Below are positions 52,222-60,962 of a stretch of DNA of 64,000 bases, one piece after another; position 1 is the first letter of the stretch, and every line of letters starts with the position of its first letter. The notes under the pieces were generated by a model. The model searched no databases and was not told the DNA's origin. It worked only from the letters and a program-made list of their open reading frames with translations. Location of the stretch: assembly GCF_016834455.1 (NCBI RefSeq), contig NZ_CP069213.1, positions 2,170,501 through 2,234,500 on the forward strand, read 5' to 3'. A program made the translations under genes and the position numbers. Origin of the DNA: Shewanella litorisediminis (GTDB lineage: Bacteria; Pseudomonadota; Gammaproteobacteria; Enterobacterales; Shewanellaceae).

Positions 52222-53709
52222 ATGCGAAACATTAATTACTTTTTTGCCGGCAGCTTACTGCTGCTTTCCGGCTGTCAGCTGATCTCCAATGGGGACGCAC
52301 CAACCGACGACGAGACTAACATCCATTCGATCTCCGAAATCGTCGCCAAACCCGATCCCACGCCTCAGGAGCAGGTCGTTGAAGTGCGGGATCTGTGGCA
52401 ACGTTTACAGGAAGGTATGCTCTGGGATGCCCCAAATGAAGCCTACGTCGCGCCTTTCCGACAGAAGCTGCTGGCGAATCCACGGCACCTTGAGCAGGTG
52501 TTCAGTCGAGCCGAGCCATTCCTGTACCTGATAGTCGATGAACTCGACCGACGCGGATTGCCGCTGGAACTGGCACTGTTGCCCGCCATCGAAAGTGCCT
52601 TTGATGCTGACGCCATATCCCACGCCAGTGCGTCTGGCTTATGGCAGTTAACTCCACCCATGGCCCGATATTTCGGGCTCAAGATGAACTGGTGGTATGA
52701 CGGCCGCAACGATGTGGTAGCTTCCACTAAAGCGGCAGCCGATTTTCTGGAGTACCTGTACGATCGCACCGGCAACAACTGGCACTATGCCATTGCAGCC
52801 TATAACAGCGGCGAAGGCCGGGTATTGAGTGCGGTACGGCATAATGAAAAAGTGGGCAAGCCCACTGACATCTGGGCATTAAAGCTGCCTCGGGAAACCC
52901 GTAATTATGTTCCCAATCTGCTGGCGCTTGCCGATGTGGTAAAGCACGCCGATAAATATGGCGTAGCCCTACCTACTATCAAAAACGAACCTGTTATCGA
53001 CGTGGTAGAAATAGGCAGCCAGATTGAACTTGCCTTGGCCGCTGATCTGGCAGGATTGAGTATCAGTGAACTTAAGGCATTGAACCCCGGATTCAAGCAA
53101 TGGGCCACGGCTCCCAAAGGTCCCCACCGCTTGGTTGTGCCTGTTTCCATGGCGCCGGATTTTGTCGTGGCACTGGCGCAAACCCCACAGGATCAGCGAG
53201 TGCAATGGGCCAGATACCAGATCAAGCGCGGCGATAGCCTGAGCGTGATTGCCCGCCAGTTCGGTACAACACCTCAGGTGCTAAAGCAGGTGAATCAGAT
53301 GAAGAACAATCAGCTGATTGCCGGCAAGGAACTGGTGGTCCCCGCCAATGGTCGCACAAGCTCTGCAGTGCAAGTGGCATCGGTAACCCCAAAACAACGC
53401 TATAAAGTGAAACCCGGCGACAGTCTGTGGAAAATCGCCCAGGCCCACGGTGTCAGCGTGGATGATTTGCAAAAATGGAATGCTCTGGGTCAAAAAGCCG
53501 TTATCCGCAATGGGCAGGTGCTCACTGTATGGCCGGGCTCCAAAGCGGTCGCGAACACGCGTTCGACCACATATAAAGTAAAACGCGGCGACTCTCTGTC
53601 GTTGATTGCCCAAAAGTTTAAGGTAAAAATCTCCGAGTTGATGAGCTGGAATCAACTCTCGAGCAGTGCCCTGCAGCCCGGACAGACCCTGACTGTGATG
53701 CTGCAGTAA
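52222..53709 (+). CDS. mltD: Membrane-bound lytic murein transglycosylase D
   Basis: 495 residues from the ATG at 52222 (GAGGG 13 bases upstream; an in-frame TTG is nearer but leaves no spacing). Lipoprotein with lipobox LLLLSGC (Cys18), placed in the outer membrane. Lytic transglycosylase domain (about 95-250): catalytic Glu124 in PAIESAFD, then ASGLWQLTPPMAR and IAAYNSGEGRV. Cleaves peptidoglycan glycan strands to 1,6-anhydro ends. Three LysM peptidoglycan-binding repeats follow (about 328-372, 388-432 and 445-490: YKVKPGDSLWKIA and YKVKRGDSLSLIA), more than the two in E. coli. A good terminator follows, so it is probably a single-gene transcript. Confidence 0.96.
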   Translation: MRNINYFFAGSLLLLSGCQLISNGDAPTDDETNIHSISEIVAKPDPTPQEQVVEVRDLWQRLQEGMLWDAPNEAYVAPFRQKLLANPRHLEQVFSRAEPFLYLIVDELDRRGLPLELALLPAIESAFDADAISHASASGLWQLTPPMARYFGLKMNWWYDGRNDVVASTKAAADFLEYLYDRTGNNWHYAIAAYNSGEGRVLSAVRHNEKVGKPTDIWALKLPRETRNYVPNLLALADVVKHADKYGVALPTIKNEPVIDVVEIGSQIELALAADLAGLSISELKALNPGFKQWATAPKGPHRLVVPVSMAPDFVVALAQTPQDQRVQWARYQIKRGDSLSVIARQFGTTPQVLKQVNQMKNNQLIAGKELVVPANGRTSSAVQVASVTPKQRYKVKPGDSLWKIAQAHGVSVDDLQKWNALGQKAVIRNGQVLTVWPGSKAVANTRSTTYKVKRGDSLSLIAQKFKVKISELMSWNQLSSSALQPGQTLTVMLQ

Positions 53710-53724
53710 TCCATGCCTTCCCAA

Positions 53725-53752
53725 TAAAAAAGCAGCCACTGGCTGCTTTTTT
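53725..53752 (+). terminator. Intrinsic terminator of mltD
   Basis: AGCAGCC (53731-53737), loop ACT, GGCTGCT (53741-53747) and a T-run, with an A-run on the 5' side. Confidence 0.9.
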
Positions 53753-54175
53753 ATTGGTCGTGATAAACAGCATCCGAACAATTTATAGCGCTAACCAAGT
53801 GAGCCCTTTAGCCGTCCTGAACCAGGGGGTTGCAGCTTGTCTGGCTGCGTACTCTAATCCTGCCTCTCCATAAACGAAGGTACGCAAGCCAAAGCGCTTC
53901 GGTACATGGGCAAAAATGAAGTATGAAAATTCAGCTGCATGCCCGCCAACGACATATGCCATATACAGCGACACAGGCACTTATGGTAAAGGTGTTGAGT
54001 TAACGCGAAAATGACTTGCCAACCCGCTCTTTATGGCAAGAAGACTGATTGGGATAAATTGGCTATTTGAAAGGAATAAACATCATTAATGATAACCACA
54101 TAATCAAGCCGGTGGTTTATGGCTGAAAGCTTAAGACTGGAAGTCTTATGACTGAAAGCTTATTGCTGAAAATAT
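53753..54175. other. Intergenic stretch without a supported gene
   Basis: A 65-codon minus-strand frame (53783-53980) lacks a ribosome site and recognisable features. A short repeated phrase (CTGAAAGCTTA) occurs twice at about 54124-54162. No RNA gene is recognised. Confidence 0.45.
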
Positions 54176-54202
54176 AAAGGAGCGACTCGGTCGCTCCTTT
54201 TT
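54176..54202. terminator. Bidirectional-type terminator downstream of the BsuPI lipoprotein gene
   Basis: AAAGGAGCGAC (54176-54186), loop TCG, GTCGCTCCTTT (54190-54200) followed by T residues on the plus strand and an AT-rich tract on the minus strand. Confidence 0.8.
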
Positions 54203-54241
54203 ACCAATTAAATATGACTTAGTTAAAGCCGCTGACGCCCA

Positions 54242-54769
54242 TCATTGGCGTGGGAGTATAACTGGCACCGCCAATCCTGACACATCCATAACGACAGGCG
54301 CCATCAGTGGGGTGCGTCCAGCCGTAGTCCCGGCAAAGATGGCCTCGAATCGACAGGGGCCCAGACAGCTGGACAACGCTGGCTGTGGAACAGCAAACTT
54401 ATAGGTCAACACCTGACCGGGGAAGATCTGGGTTTCTCTCAACGCCTGAGTAAACATCATCTCCTGCGACCAGGCCCACACTCTGCGATTATCCCTATCT
54501 TTAAGCCAAAGATCGGCCCCCATTCCTGAAGTAAAATGGGCGGTAATTTCACTTTGACCTTGATGAGTCACAGTGAGAGCAACCGTCAGCTTACCGCGCT
54601 TATCCGTCCCTTCTATGCTCAATTCACCCGTGAGTGGCATGTTCATGGCGTGTTCCTTTAGCCCGTTTGGCTGGTGACTTAGGTTGGCATTCGCATTGGC
54701 CGGCGTAACAACCGCTTCGGCGCAACCAGCGCCAAACAGCAAGCTCAGAATCAACAGTGGCAGCTTCAT
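54242..54769 (-). CDS. BsuPI-type proteinase-inhibitor-domain lipoprotein
   Basis: 175 residues. Lipobox LLFGAGC (Cys16) marks an envelope lipoprotein. Residues about 50-150 match the BsuPI (intracellular proteinase inhibitor) fold pattern: AHFTSGMGADLWLKD, RRVWAWSQEMMFTQAL and PGQVLTYKF. BsuPI of Bacillus inhibits a serine protease; for the many proteobacterial members the target is untested. The start overlaps the AsmA-like gene stop in ATGA, so it is co-translated with it. Given several secreted subtilases in this window, an inhibitory role is conceivable, but the genes are far apart and the link is inference. A Cys pair (SSCLGPCR) may form a disulfide. Confidence 0.75.
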   Translation of the reverse strand: MKLPLLILSLLFGAGCAEAVVTPANANANLSHQPNGLKEHAMNMPLTGELSIEGTDKRGKLTVALTVTHQGQSEITAHFTSGMGADLWLKDRDNRRVWAWSQEMMFTQALRETQIFPGQVLTYKFAVPQPALSSCLGPCRFEAIFAGTTAGRTPLMAPVVMDVSGLAVPVILPRQ

Positions 54770-56580
54770 TGATTACCTCCAAGCTTTTTGAACAAAGAGT
54801 CTTTCAGTTTGTCTTTGAGCTTATCGGTCTCACCTTTCAGCTGTCCTTTCAGCAAAGCCTCTGTATCAAGGGCAAACTTGGGCTCGGTAAAGCTGCCGGT
54901 AATCGCCAGCGGGATTTCGATGCCCGCCAACGCCGTGTCGCCACCCTGCCCCTCGAGAGACCCCACTACCTTGGTCGCCAACTTATAGTCGAGGGTTTCG
55001 GCCATCAGATCTGCACCGCCCTGCCCCGAAATGCGAAGCAATGGAGACAACATCAGCAAATCGGGATTGTTGGCTTTGCCTGCTGCAATAGTTAATGAGC
55101 CAGTCAGGCTGGAGAAGTCGGTTTTCTTCTCTTCACCACCAGCGGCGGCATTCAAGTCACCTTTTAGCTTGGCCTGCGCATCACGGATCATCTGTGGCAC
55201 GTTCACACCATAGAGTGCGCCGTCGGCCACTTCAAACTTACCGTTGGCGTTGAGGTTGCGCTTGATACTGTCTGCCAGTAAGCCCGCGCCCTTACCCTGA
55301 ATATCGAAGTTGGCAGTACCTGCGAGGAGGTCGACGTCTGCAGCATCTTTAAGCAGCGGCAATATCTGTACCCCGGTAATGGCTTTGTTAAAGCTATAAA
55401 CAGCGGGGACTTTACGACCGTCGAGTGTTGCGCTGGCGCCAACCTTGCCACCATAGAGGGATGCCTTAAGTTCATCGACCTTCAGAACCCCACCGGAAAG
55501 ATTGGCTCTCAGTGCCCAGTCAGCGGTGGAAAGGCCAGCCACTTTCACGGCAGCAATGTCCAGCTTGAGTTTGGCATCAACCGAATTCAGCCCGGACAAA
55601 TCCGGCTCTTTCTGCGCTGCGGCCGGTGCAGCCGTTTCGGCCTTGGCATCGGAGTTATCGGTGCCAAGAATGGCGTCTACATCGATGGCGCCAAAGGCAA
55701 GCTCAACATCCACAAAGGGGACTTTTTTGCCGTAATTGGCCGAGATGGCGCCTTTACCTTCTATATCCAGCACAGAAAGCTTCTCAACACTGAGTTTGGC
55801 GGTTTTGGCTTCCAGTGCCACATCAACGCCACCGGCAAACGCCACTGTGACTGTGCCCTTTGGCAGCGAGTCGCCTTGGGCCTTTACCTCCAAATTCAAT
55901 CCGGCAAGCGACAAGGCATTGAGAGCTTCACTCACCGTCAGCGTCGCTTCACCTTCACCGTTCACCTTCATGTCAGGCAAATCGGCGCCAAAGGCAAAAG
56001 CCAAAGGAGCGGCTTTGCCGGGGGTAAACTCTCCCAGCGTCAATGATGCCAGGGTAAAGGTTTGGCTGCTGCCTGCGGCTTCATCAATCAGAGTAATGCT
56101 GGTATCGCTGATGTTAATGCCACCAATGCTGATGGTATTAAGCCCGGCGCCCTGTTTGGGATCGGCCGGTTTATCCGCTGATGCGGCTTTTCCGGTGAGC
56201 CCATCGAGGCTTGATTTGCCCTGCTTGGTGGTGACCAGGGTTAACTTGGCTCCATCCAGGCTCAACTGATCTATTTGCACATCCCGGCTAAGCAGAGGCA
56301 AGAGTTTAACCTCGGCAATCACCTCTTTCACCGCCACCATGTGGGCTTCTTTAAAGCCTTCAGGATTGGACAGACTCACACCGGCCAGACGTATGCCGAT
56401 TGAGGGGAAAAACTGCCATGACAGCGGTTCTTCGATAACCAAATCCCTGCCAGTCTGCTTTTTCACCGCATCCACCAGCATGGGCTTAAAATCGTTGGGG
56501 TCAAATATCAGGGTAATGTAGAGCACTACTAAGACGGCAATCGCAGCGATGCCAGCGAAGATCCATTTGATCAATTTCAT
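54766..56580 (-). CDS. AsmA-family envelope protein
   Basis: 604 residues. N-terminal membrane anchor (about 5-27, WIFAGIAAIAVLVVLYITLIF) followed by the AsmA N-terminal signature (DPNDFKPMLVDAVKKQTGRDL, LSWQFFPSIGIRLAGVSLSNPEGF) and a long periplasmic region rich in beta strands. It ends in the AsmA C-terminal domain (about 400-560), with motifs GKGAGLLADSIKRNLNANG and YGVNVPQMIRDA. AsmA-like proteins form bridge-like lipid-transfer or outer-membrane assembly factors. Length matches E. coli AsmA (617). It lies 12 bp after the RraA-like gene and overlaps the lipoprotein gene by 4 bp, forming an operon. Confidence 0.88.
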   Translation of the reverse strand: MKLIKWIFAGIAAIAVLVVLYITLIFDPNDFKPMLVDAVKKQTGRDLVIEEPLSWQFFPSIGIRLAGVSLSNPEGFKEAHMVAVKEVIAEVKLLPLLSRDVQIDQLSLDGAKLTLVTTKQGKSSLDGLTGKAASADKPADPKQGAGLNTISIGGINISDTSITLIDEAAGSSQTFTLASLTLGEFTPGKAAPLAFAFGADLPDMKVNGEGEATLTVSEALNALSLAGLNLEVKAQGDSLPKGTVTVAFAGGVDVALEAKTAKLSVEKLSVLDIEGKGAISANYGKKVPFVDVELAFGAIDVDAILGTDNSDAKAETAAPAAAQKEPDLSGLNSVDAKLKLDIAAVKVAGLSTADWALRANLSGGVLKVDELKASLYGGKVGASATLDGRKVPAVYSFNKAITGVQILPLLKDAADVDLLAGTANFDIQGKGAGLLADSIKRNLNANGKFEVADGALYGVNVPQMIRDAQAKLKGDLNAAAGGEEKKTDFSSLTGSLTIAAGKANNPDLLMLSPLLRISGQGGADLMAETLDYKLATKVVGSLEGQGGDTALAGIEIPLAITGSFTEPKFALDTEALLKGQLKGETDKLKDKLKDSLFKKLGGNQ

Positions 56581-56592
56581 CCTGGTTTTCCT

Positions 56593-57087
56593 TTAATCCT
56601 GTTCAATAATGGGCAAGGCCTCACGGGAAATGGCGATGCCATTGTCGTCGGCATAAATCCAGTCACCGGGATTGACGGTGACGCCGACCAGATTAAGTGT
56701 AACACCTGTGTCCCCCAAACCACGACGTTCGGTTTTAACAGGCACGGTACCCAAGGCTTGAATACCTAAATTCAGGGTGGCGAGGGTGCCGGCATCCCGG
56801 ATGGCACCATGGACAACAATGCCCGCCCAGCCATTATCGAGTGCAGACTGCGCTATCAGGTCACCCACCAGAGCTTTGCGCTGAGAGCCGCCGCCATCAA
56901 CCACCAGCACCCTGCCCATACCGGGCGTTGCCAGCAACTCCTTCACACGGGAGTTATCTTCAAAGCAACTGACAGTCACCACCTGTCCATAAAAGATCCG
57001 TTTCGCACCAAACTGGCGCCAAGGCGCCGCCAGCAAGGTGAGGTGTTCGGCAAATTCATCAAACAAATCAGGTAACAGGTCGAGCAT
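56593..57087 (-). CDS. RraA-like protein, possible 4-hydroxy-4-methyl-2-oxoglutarate aldolase
   Basis: 164 residues. RraA fold with RVLVVDGGGSQRKALVGDLIA, NGWAGIVVHGAIRD and a DDNGI segment. E. coli RraA binds RNase E and inhibits it. However, here Arg97-Asp98 in AIRD and Asp76 in VGD match the catalytic residues of HMG/CHA aldolases, which E. coli RraA lacks at the RD position. The enzyme call is therefore at least as likely as the RNase-regulator call; family members in Shewanella have been annotated both ways. First gene of the rraA-asmA-lipoprotein operon on the minus strand, 12 bp before the AsmA-like gene. Confidence 0.8.
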   Translation of the reverse strand: MLDLLPDLFDEFAEHLTLLAAPWRQFGAKRIFYGQVVTVSCFEDNSRVKELLATPGMGRVLVVDGGGSQRKALVGDLIAQSALDNGWAGIVVHGAIRDAGTLATLNLGIQALGTVPVKTERRGLGDTGVTLNLVGVTVNPGDWIYADDNGIAISREALPIIEQD

Positions 57088-57258
57088 GTCCTTACTCCCA
57101 TTTCATTTCCTCTCGGCACATGGATTACTCTAGCGTGATGAATATTCACACTCAAGCAATCAACGTGGCTTTATCTCAATTGCACTTTTCTTTATAATCA
57201 ATCGCCTTAATATTGCCTGCACCCGGGCATCAGAGCATTTACAGAAAGCGACGCTAAG

Positions 57259-57579
57259 ATGACAACCGATATAGATTTGCAACGTGCTATTGCCGCGCTG
57301 GATGAATACGGCTACGAAAAAAAGCTTTCAACGGATCTTGAGCAAGCTAGAAATAAACAACAGATGCGCAAATATCTGGACTCACTGGACTACAGTCTGC
57401 GCCGTATGGAACTGTTGCAGGAAACAGTAAACGAATGGGTTGCTGAACGTAAAGCACTGTTAGCCCAGCAAGAAAACATTCAAACTTATAAAACCAAAAT
57501 TATTAACCTCTCCAAAGAATTGGATCTTTCCTATAACGAAGTGTTGGAGATAATGAGCAAGCTGGACAATAAAAATTAA
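57259..57579 (+). CDS. Small helical protein of unknown function
   Basis: 106 residues with no signal peptide or membrane segment. The sequence is helical and charged: LQRAIAALDEYGYEKKLSTDLEQAR then RMELLQETVNEWVAERKALLAQQENI, with heptad-like spacing that suggests a coiled coil. No named domain recognised. It is monocistronic by position, with its own terminator immediately after, and divergent from the RraA-like gene. The clean start and stop with flanking regulatory sequence support a real gene. Confidence 0.65.
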   Translation: MTTDIDLQRAIAALDEYGYEKKLSTDLEQARNKQQMRKYLDSLDYSLRRMELLQETVNEWVAERKALLAQQENIQTYKTKIINLSKELDLSYNEVLEIMSKLDNKN

Positions 57580-57582
57580 TAT

Positions 57583-57613
57583 CAAGGCCTTGATTAAAGG
57601 CCTTGTCATTTTC
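57583..57613 (+). terminator. Terminator of the small helical-protein gene
   Basis: CAAGGCC (57583-57589) pairs with GGCCTTG (57599-57605) and is followed by a T-rich tract (TCATTTTC). Confidence 0.75.
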
Positions 57614-58080
57614 CGCCCTATATATTCGGGCGTCTATGGTCCGTTCAAATATACCGTCACTTGTCTTAAATAGCGATTTGGCTGGGTTTCAATCCGCACT
57701 ATCCATCACATTGCTCGTCACTCTTTACTATCACTCTTCGCTGTTCGGCTTAACATAAATTGTTCAGGCAGCCATTTTAACCACTGCAAACACCCGGCAT
57801 CAGCAACCCATCCGCCATCAACTTATCAATACTGCACGGGCTTATCCCCTGGGTTCAGCTTAATGCACCCGAATCTCACACGACCGGATTTCTGTCAGAT
57901 TTTTGCCAGCAACAGCAAAGACGTTTGCCGTTGTCAGGGCAGATGAATCCCATTGCCGGTTGCCATGTCCCAGGCCTCATTTTCTTCCTTTCGGGTTTCT
58001 GCTGAAAAGCCATCAGGCACCTGTGCGTGCCGGATTAAAGCCAACTACACTCAAATCAGCACGGGGAGGATATCGATAAG
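57614..58080. other. Intergenic region before the binding-protein gene
   Basis: About 470 bp without an ORF of note. It must hold the promoter of the binding-protein/cyclase operon. GGGGAGGA at 58065-58072 is the ribosome site of that gene. I see no clear dyad operator and no RNA gene. Confidence 0.45.
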
Positions 58081-59079
58081 ATGAAGAAACTGGTCGCAGC
58101 CTTGGCAATGTCAATCGCTGTTGTTTGGTATTTGATGGTATCTGTAGACCAGGGATCGGCCAATGCCACCAACTCCCTGACTATTGCCGTGTCCGCTACG
58201 CCACTCTCAAGCCCCATCATTCTTGCCGAAAAGAAGGGGTTCTTTAAAAAGCATGGCCTGAAAGTCCAGTTAAAGCTGCTTCAGGGCGGACACAGATGCT
58301 TTGACGCCCTGATAAAGAATGAGGCGGATTTAGCCACAAGCTCGGAATCCGTGGTGATGTACAACGCATTTAAACGAAATGATTTCAGTGTGATAGCAAG
58401 TTTCACCACCTCAGATAACGACGTTAAAATCATTGTTCGCAAAGACAGCGGTATCACGTCGCTGACGGACATTTCCGGCCACAGTGTGGGTATGGTGAAA
58501 GGCACTGCCAGCGAGTATTTTTTTAATTCTGCCTTATTGCTCAATGGGGTGGATAACGCCCTTATCTCTGCCCGTTTTATGGCACCGGAAGAGTTGGGCC
58601 AGGCGCTCCTGGATAAGCAGTTGGATGCCGTATCGCTGTGGGAACCCTATGCCAGTGAACTGATGAAATCACTTAACAACAATGGCCACCAGCTCAGCAC
58701 CAAAGGACTGTACCGTTTGTCCTTTAATTTATTGTCGATGCGGGCCGACGTGCTGGGTAAGCAGGAAACCCATGTTCGGGTGCTTAAAGCCCTGGATGAA
58801 GCCGTTGCCAGCATTTTCTCCAATCCCGACGAAGCCCGGCAACTGGTGAGTGACTATCTCAATGTGCCTCTGACCGAAATTGAAGGCTATTGGACCGACT
58901 ATCACTTCCATTTGGGGCTTGATAAAACATTGCAGCTGGAACTCTTGTCTCAAGCTCACTGGGCAATAGATTCAGGTTATGTGGACCAGTCTCAAGCACC
59001 TGACTTCAGGGATTTTATCGATAAATCTGCGCTCAACCAGATCCGGGATACGTTTCGCACACATGGAGGTGAACCATGA
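58081..59079 (+). CDS. Periplasmic solute-binding protein (NMT1/SsuA-like)
   Basis: 332 residues. N-terminal signal/anchor (about 5-28, ALAMSIAVVWYLMVSVDQG). Type II periplasmic-binding fold: AVSATPLSSPIILAEKKGFFKKHGLKV, the hinge segment GHSVGMVKGTASEYFF and LDAVSLWEPYASEL, as in SsuA, ThiY and NrtA proteins that bind sulfonates, pyrimidines, nitrate or similar. No ABC permease or ATPase gene is adjacent. Its stop overlaps the start of a GGDEF protein gene in ATGA, so it probably acts as the receptor for that enzyme rather than for transport. Ligand unknown. Confidence 0.85.
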   Translation: MKKLVAALAMSIAVVWYLMVSVDQGSANATNSLTIAVSATPLSSPIILAEKKGFFKKHGLKVQLKLLQGGHRCFDALIKNEADLATSSESVVMYNAFKRNDFSVIASFTTSDNDVKIIVRKDSGITSLTDISGHSVGMVKGTASEYFFNSALLLNGVDNALISARFMAPEELGQALLDKQLDAVSLWEPYASELMKSLNNNGHQLSTKGLYRLSFNLLSMRADVLGKQETHVRVLKALDEAVASIFSNPDEARQLVSDYLNVPLTEIEGYWTDYHFHLGLDKTLQLELLSQAHWAIDSGYVDQSQAPDFRDFIDKSALNQIRDTFRTHGGEP

Positions 59080-60383
59080 CACTGTCCAAACGACTCAAGC
59101 TCAGTGTGGTGATTTCGGGGCTTTTGCTGTTTCTACTCATGGGCGTTTTGCTCTATCTGGTCGGAATGGACGTGCGCGGCTATCGCCACAGCTATTCCTA
59201 TCAGCAGGCCCAGGTCACCCTGTCACGCCTGTCCGGTGAATTGTGGCAACTTAATCGCTATGAAGATTTGCAGGCCCTGGACAAGGCGAGAGAACTCACC
59301 CAATTGCTGGATGAGCAAATCGGCTTTCTCGAAAAAGACACCCAGTATAATCCTCTGCTCACTCACATCAAAAAGACCAATCAAAACCTGAAAGTGTTGA
59401 TGCAGTTGTATCCTTCAAATCCGGGAGAAAATATAGAAACCCGCGCCATGCTCAATGCCAGATTCAATACCTTGCAGCTGACAATGCAAGACGAAATGGG
59501 CGAAATACGCCATCGTTTGGTAGAAGAGCAATTTTATTCCAAGCAGTATCTGCTGCTATTGATTGCTGTCATGCTTTTTTTGTCGATGTCGGCAGTCATT
59601 CTTTTTAATCTCAACACCATGTCCGTATTTAAACGGGGTATGCTTTCTCTGGAATCGGGGATAAAAGATCTCGCCAAAGGCAATTTGGAAACGCGGGTGT
59701 GTGAAGATTCGGGTTCAGAGTTTACTGAATTATCCAAACACTTTAATTGGATGAAACAAGAACTCCAGCAAATTACTGTCAGTCGAGATAAGCTGCAGGA
59801 TGAAGTCAATAAACGCACCGAAGTTCTGCAACTGCAAAAAGATAAATTAAAGTACGAAGCCGAGCATGACTCTCTCACCCGGGTGTACAGTCGCTATGCG
59901 TTTAATCGATTACTGGAGCAAAGTCTGAAACGCCTTGCCCGCACCAATGGCACTGGCGCCCTGCTCTTTATCGATATTGATAAATTCAAACCCATCAATG
60001 ATAACTACGGCCACAGTATTGGCGACCATGTACTGGTCACTGTTGCACAGCGTATCTCCCACACCCTTCGCGAATCGGATATGGTTGCCCGCATCGGCGG
60101 TGATGAATTTATTGTTTGGCTTGAACCCATAGAGCATGCGTTGCAGCTGGAAGTCGTTATCAAAAAGTTGCTCGATAAGCTCCATCTGGACATCAACTTT
60201 GAGAATGTTCATCTGCTCATCGATGTCAGTATAGGGGCGGCCTGCTATCCTCAGGATGGTACTACCATAGAGGCGCTTATCAACGTTGCCGACCGCAATA
60301 TGTATGCCTGTAAACGCGGCGATCGAGACACCCGTTCAGCTCGACTGGGGAGCGAAAACCTTGCGGATAAAGGCAGCCTTTAA
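59076..60383 (+). CDS. Membrane diguanylate cyclase (HAMP-GGDEF)
   Basis: 435 residues. Two membrane helices (about 9-30 and 150-172) enclose a ~120-residue periplasmic region; a HAMP-like linker and coiled coil (about 173-260) lead to the GGDEF domain (about 262-425). GGDEF is intact at 341-345 and the product-inhibition I-site RESD lies five residues before it (332-335), so an active and feedback-controlled cyclase making c-di-GMP is expected. The 4-bp ATGA overlap with the binding-protein gene implies that the periplasmic region reads ligand occupancy of that protein. The 3' end overlaps msrQ tail-to-tail by 48 bp. Confidence 0.93.
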   Translation: MTLSKRLKLSVVISGLLLFLLMGVLLYLVGMDVRGYRHSYSYQQAQVTLSRLSGELWQLNRYEDLQALDKARELTQLLDEQIGFLEKDTQYNPLLTHIKKTNQNLKVLMQLYPSNPGENIETRAMLNARFNTLQLTMQDEMGEIRHRLVEEQFYSKQYLLLLIAVMLFLSMSAVILFNLNTMSVFKRGMLSLESGIKDLAKGNLETRVCEDSGSEFTELSKHFNWMKQELQQITVSRDKLQDEVNKRTEVLQLQKDKLKYEAEHDSLTRVYSRYAFNRLLEQSLKRLARTNGTGALLFIDIDKFKPINDNYGHSIGDHVLVTVAQRISHTLRESDMVARIGGDEFIVWLEPIEHALQLEVVIKKLLDKLHLDINFENVHLLIDVSIGAACYPQDGTTIEALINVADRNMYACKRGDRDTRSARLGSENLADKGSL

Positions 60384-60962
60384 TAACTTGTCTCGCCGCA
60401 GCCACAGTAACCACAGGCAGCACAGTAAATAAAGGCTGGGTTCGATAAGCTCAGATTTTACTGACCAAAGGTAATGGACGGGGGCAAGCAAGGCGACTAA
60501 ATACACCCAGTTGTGCAGCCTTTGCCAGTGTGCCCCCAAGCGCCGCTGAATAGACTTCAATGAGGTCAGTGCCAGCGCCGTTAGAATCAGTAATCCCGCC
60601 ATACCAAGTAATAAATACGGACGCTTTAGAACTTCCGTCAGCAACATGCTCCAGGCAAACAGTAAGTCCAGGCTGACAAAGGCCAGCAGATGCAGCACGG
60701 CATAGCTGAATGTCCATAATCCAACCAAACGGCGGGTTTGCATTAATGGCCCCATTTTCAAGCCCTTTGACAGCGGACTAATCAACAGAGTCAACATAAG
60801 CCCGTGAAGCGTACCCTTACCGGTAAAATGAATAATGTACTGCACCGGATCGCCGCCCAGTTGGTTAACGGCAACGCCCCATACCAACCAAAATAAAGGC
60901 AAGATGAACCCCGTATGCAGCGCACACTTGAGCCAAAACAGTCGTCCCGGGGTCAATCGCAT
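60336..60962 (-). CDS. msrQ: MsrQ, heme-containing electron donor to MsrP
   Basis: 208 residues, inner-membrane cytochrome b-type subunit (YedZ). Six hydrophobic segments, with His ligands in HTGFILPLFW (segment 1), GTLHGLMLT, AVLHLLAFVS and RLHNWVYLVALLAPVHYLW. Passes electrons from the quinone pool or flavin reductase to MsrP, which repairs methionine sulfoxide in periplasmic proteins. ATG overlaps the msrP stop in TAATG. Coding overlap of 48 bp with the convergent diguanylate cyclase gene. Confidence 0.95.
   Translation of the reverse strand: MRLTPGRLFWLKCALHTGFILPLFWLVWGVAVNQLGGDPVQYIIHFTGKGTLHGLMLTLLISPLSKGLKMGPLMQTRRLVGLWTFSYAVLHLLAFVSLDLLFAWSMLLTEVLKRPYLLLGMAGLLILTALALTSLKSIQRRLGAHWQRLHNWVYLVALLAPVHYLWSVKSELIEPSLYLLCCLWLLWLRRDKLLKAAFIRKVFAPQSS

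Noticed and set aside
53783..53980. 65-codon minus-strand ORF after mltD
   Set aside because: No ribosome site and no family resemblance; could be a relic but I cannot support it.
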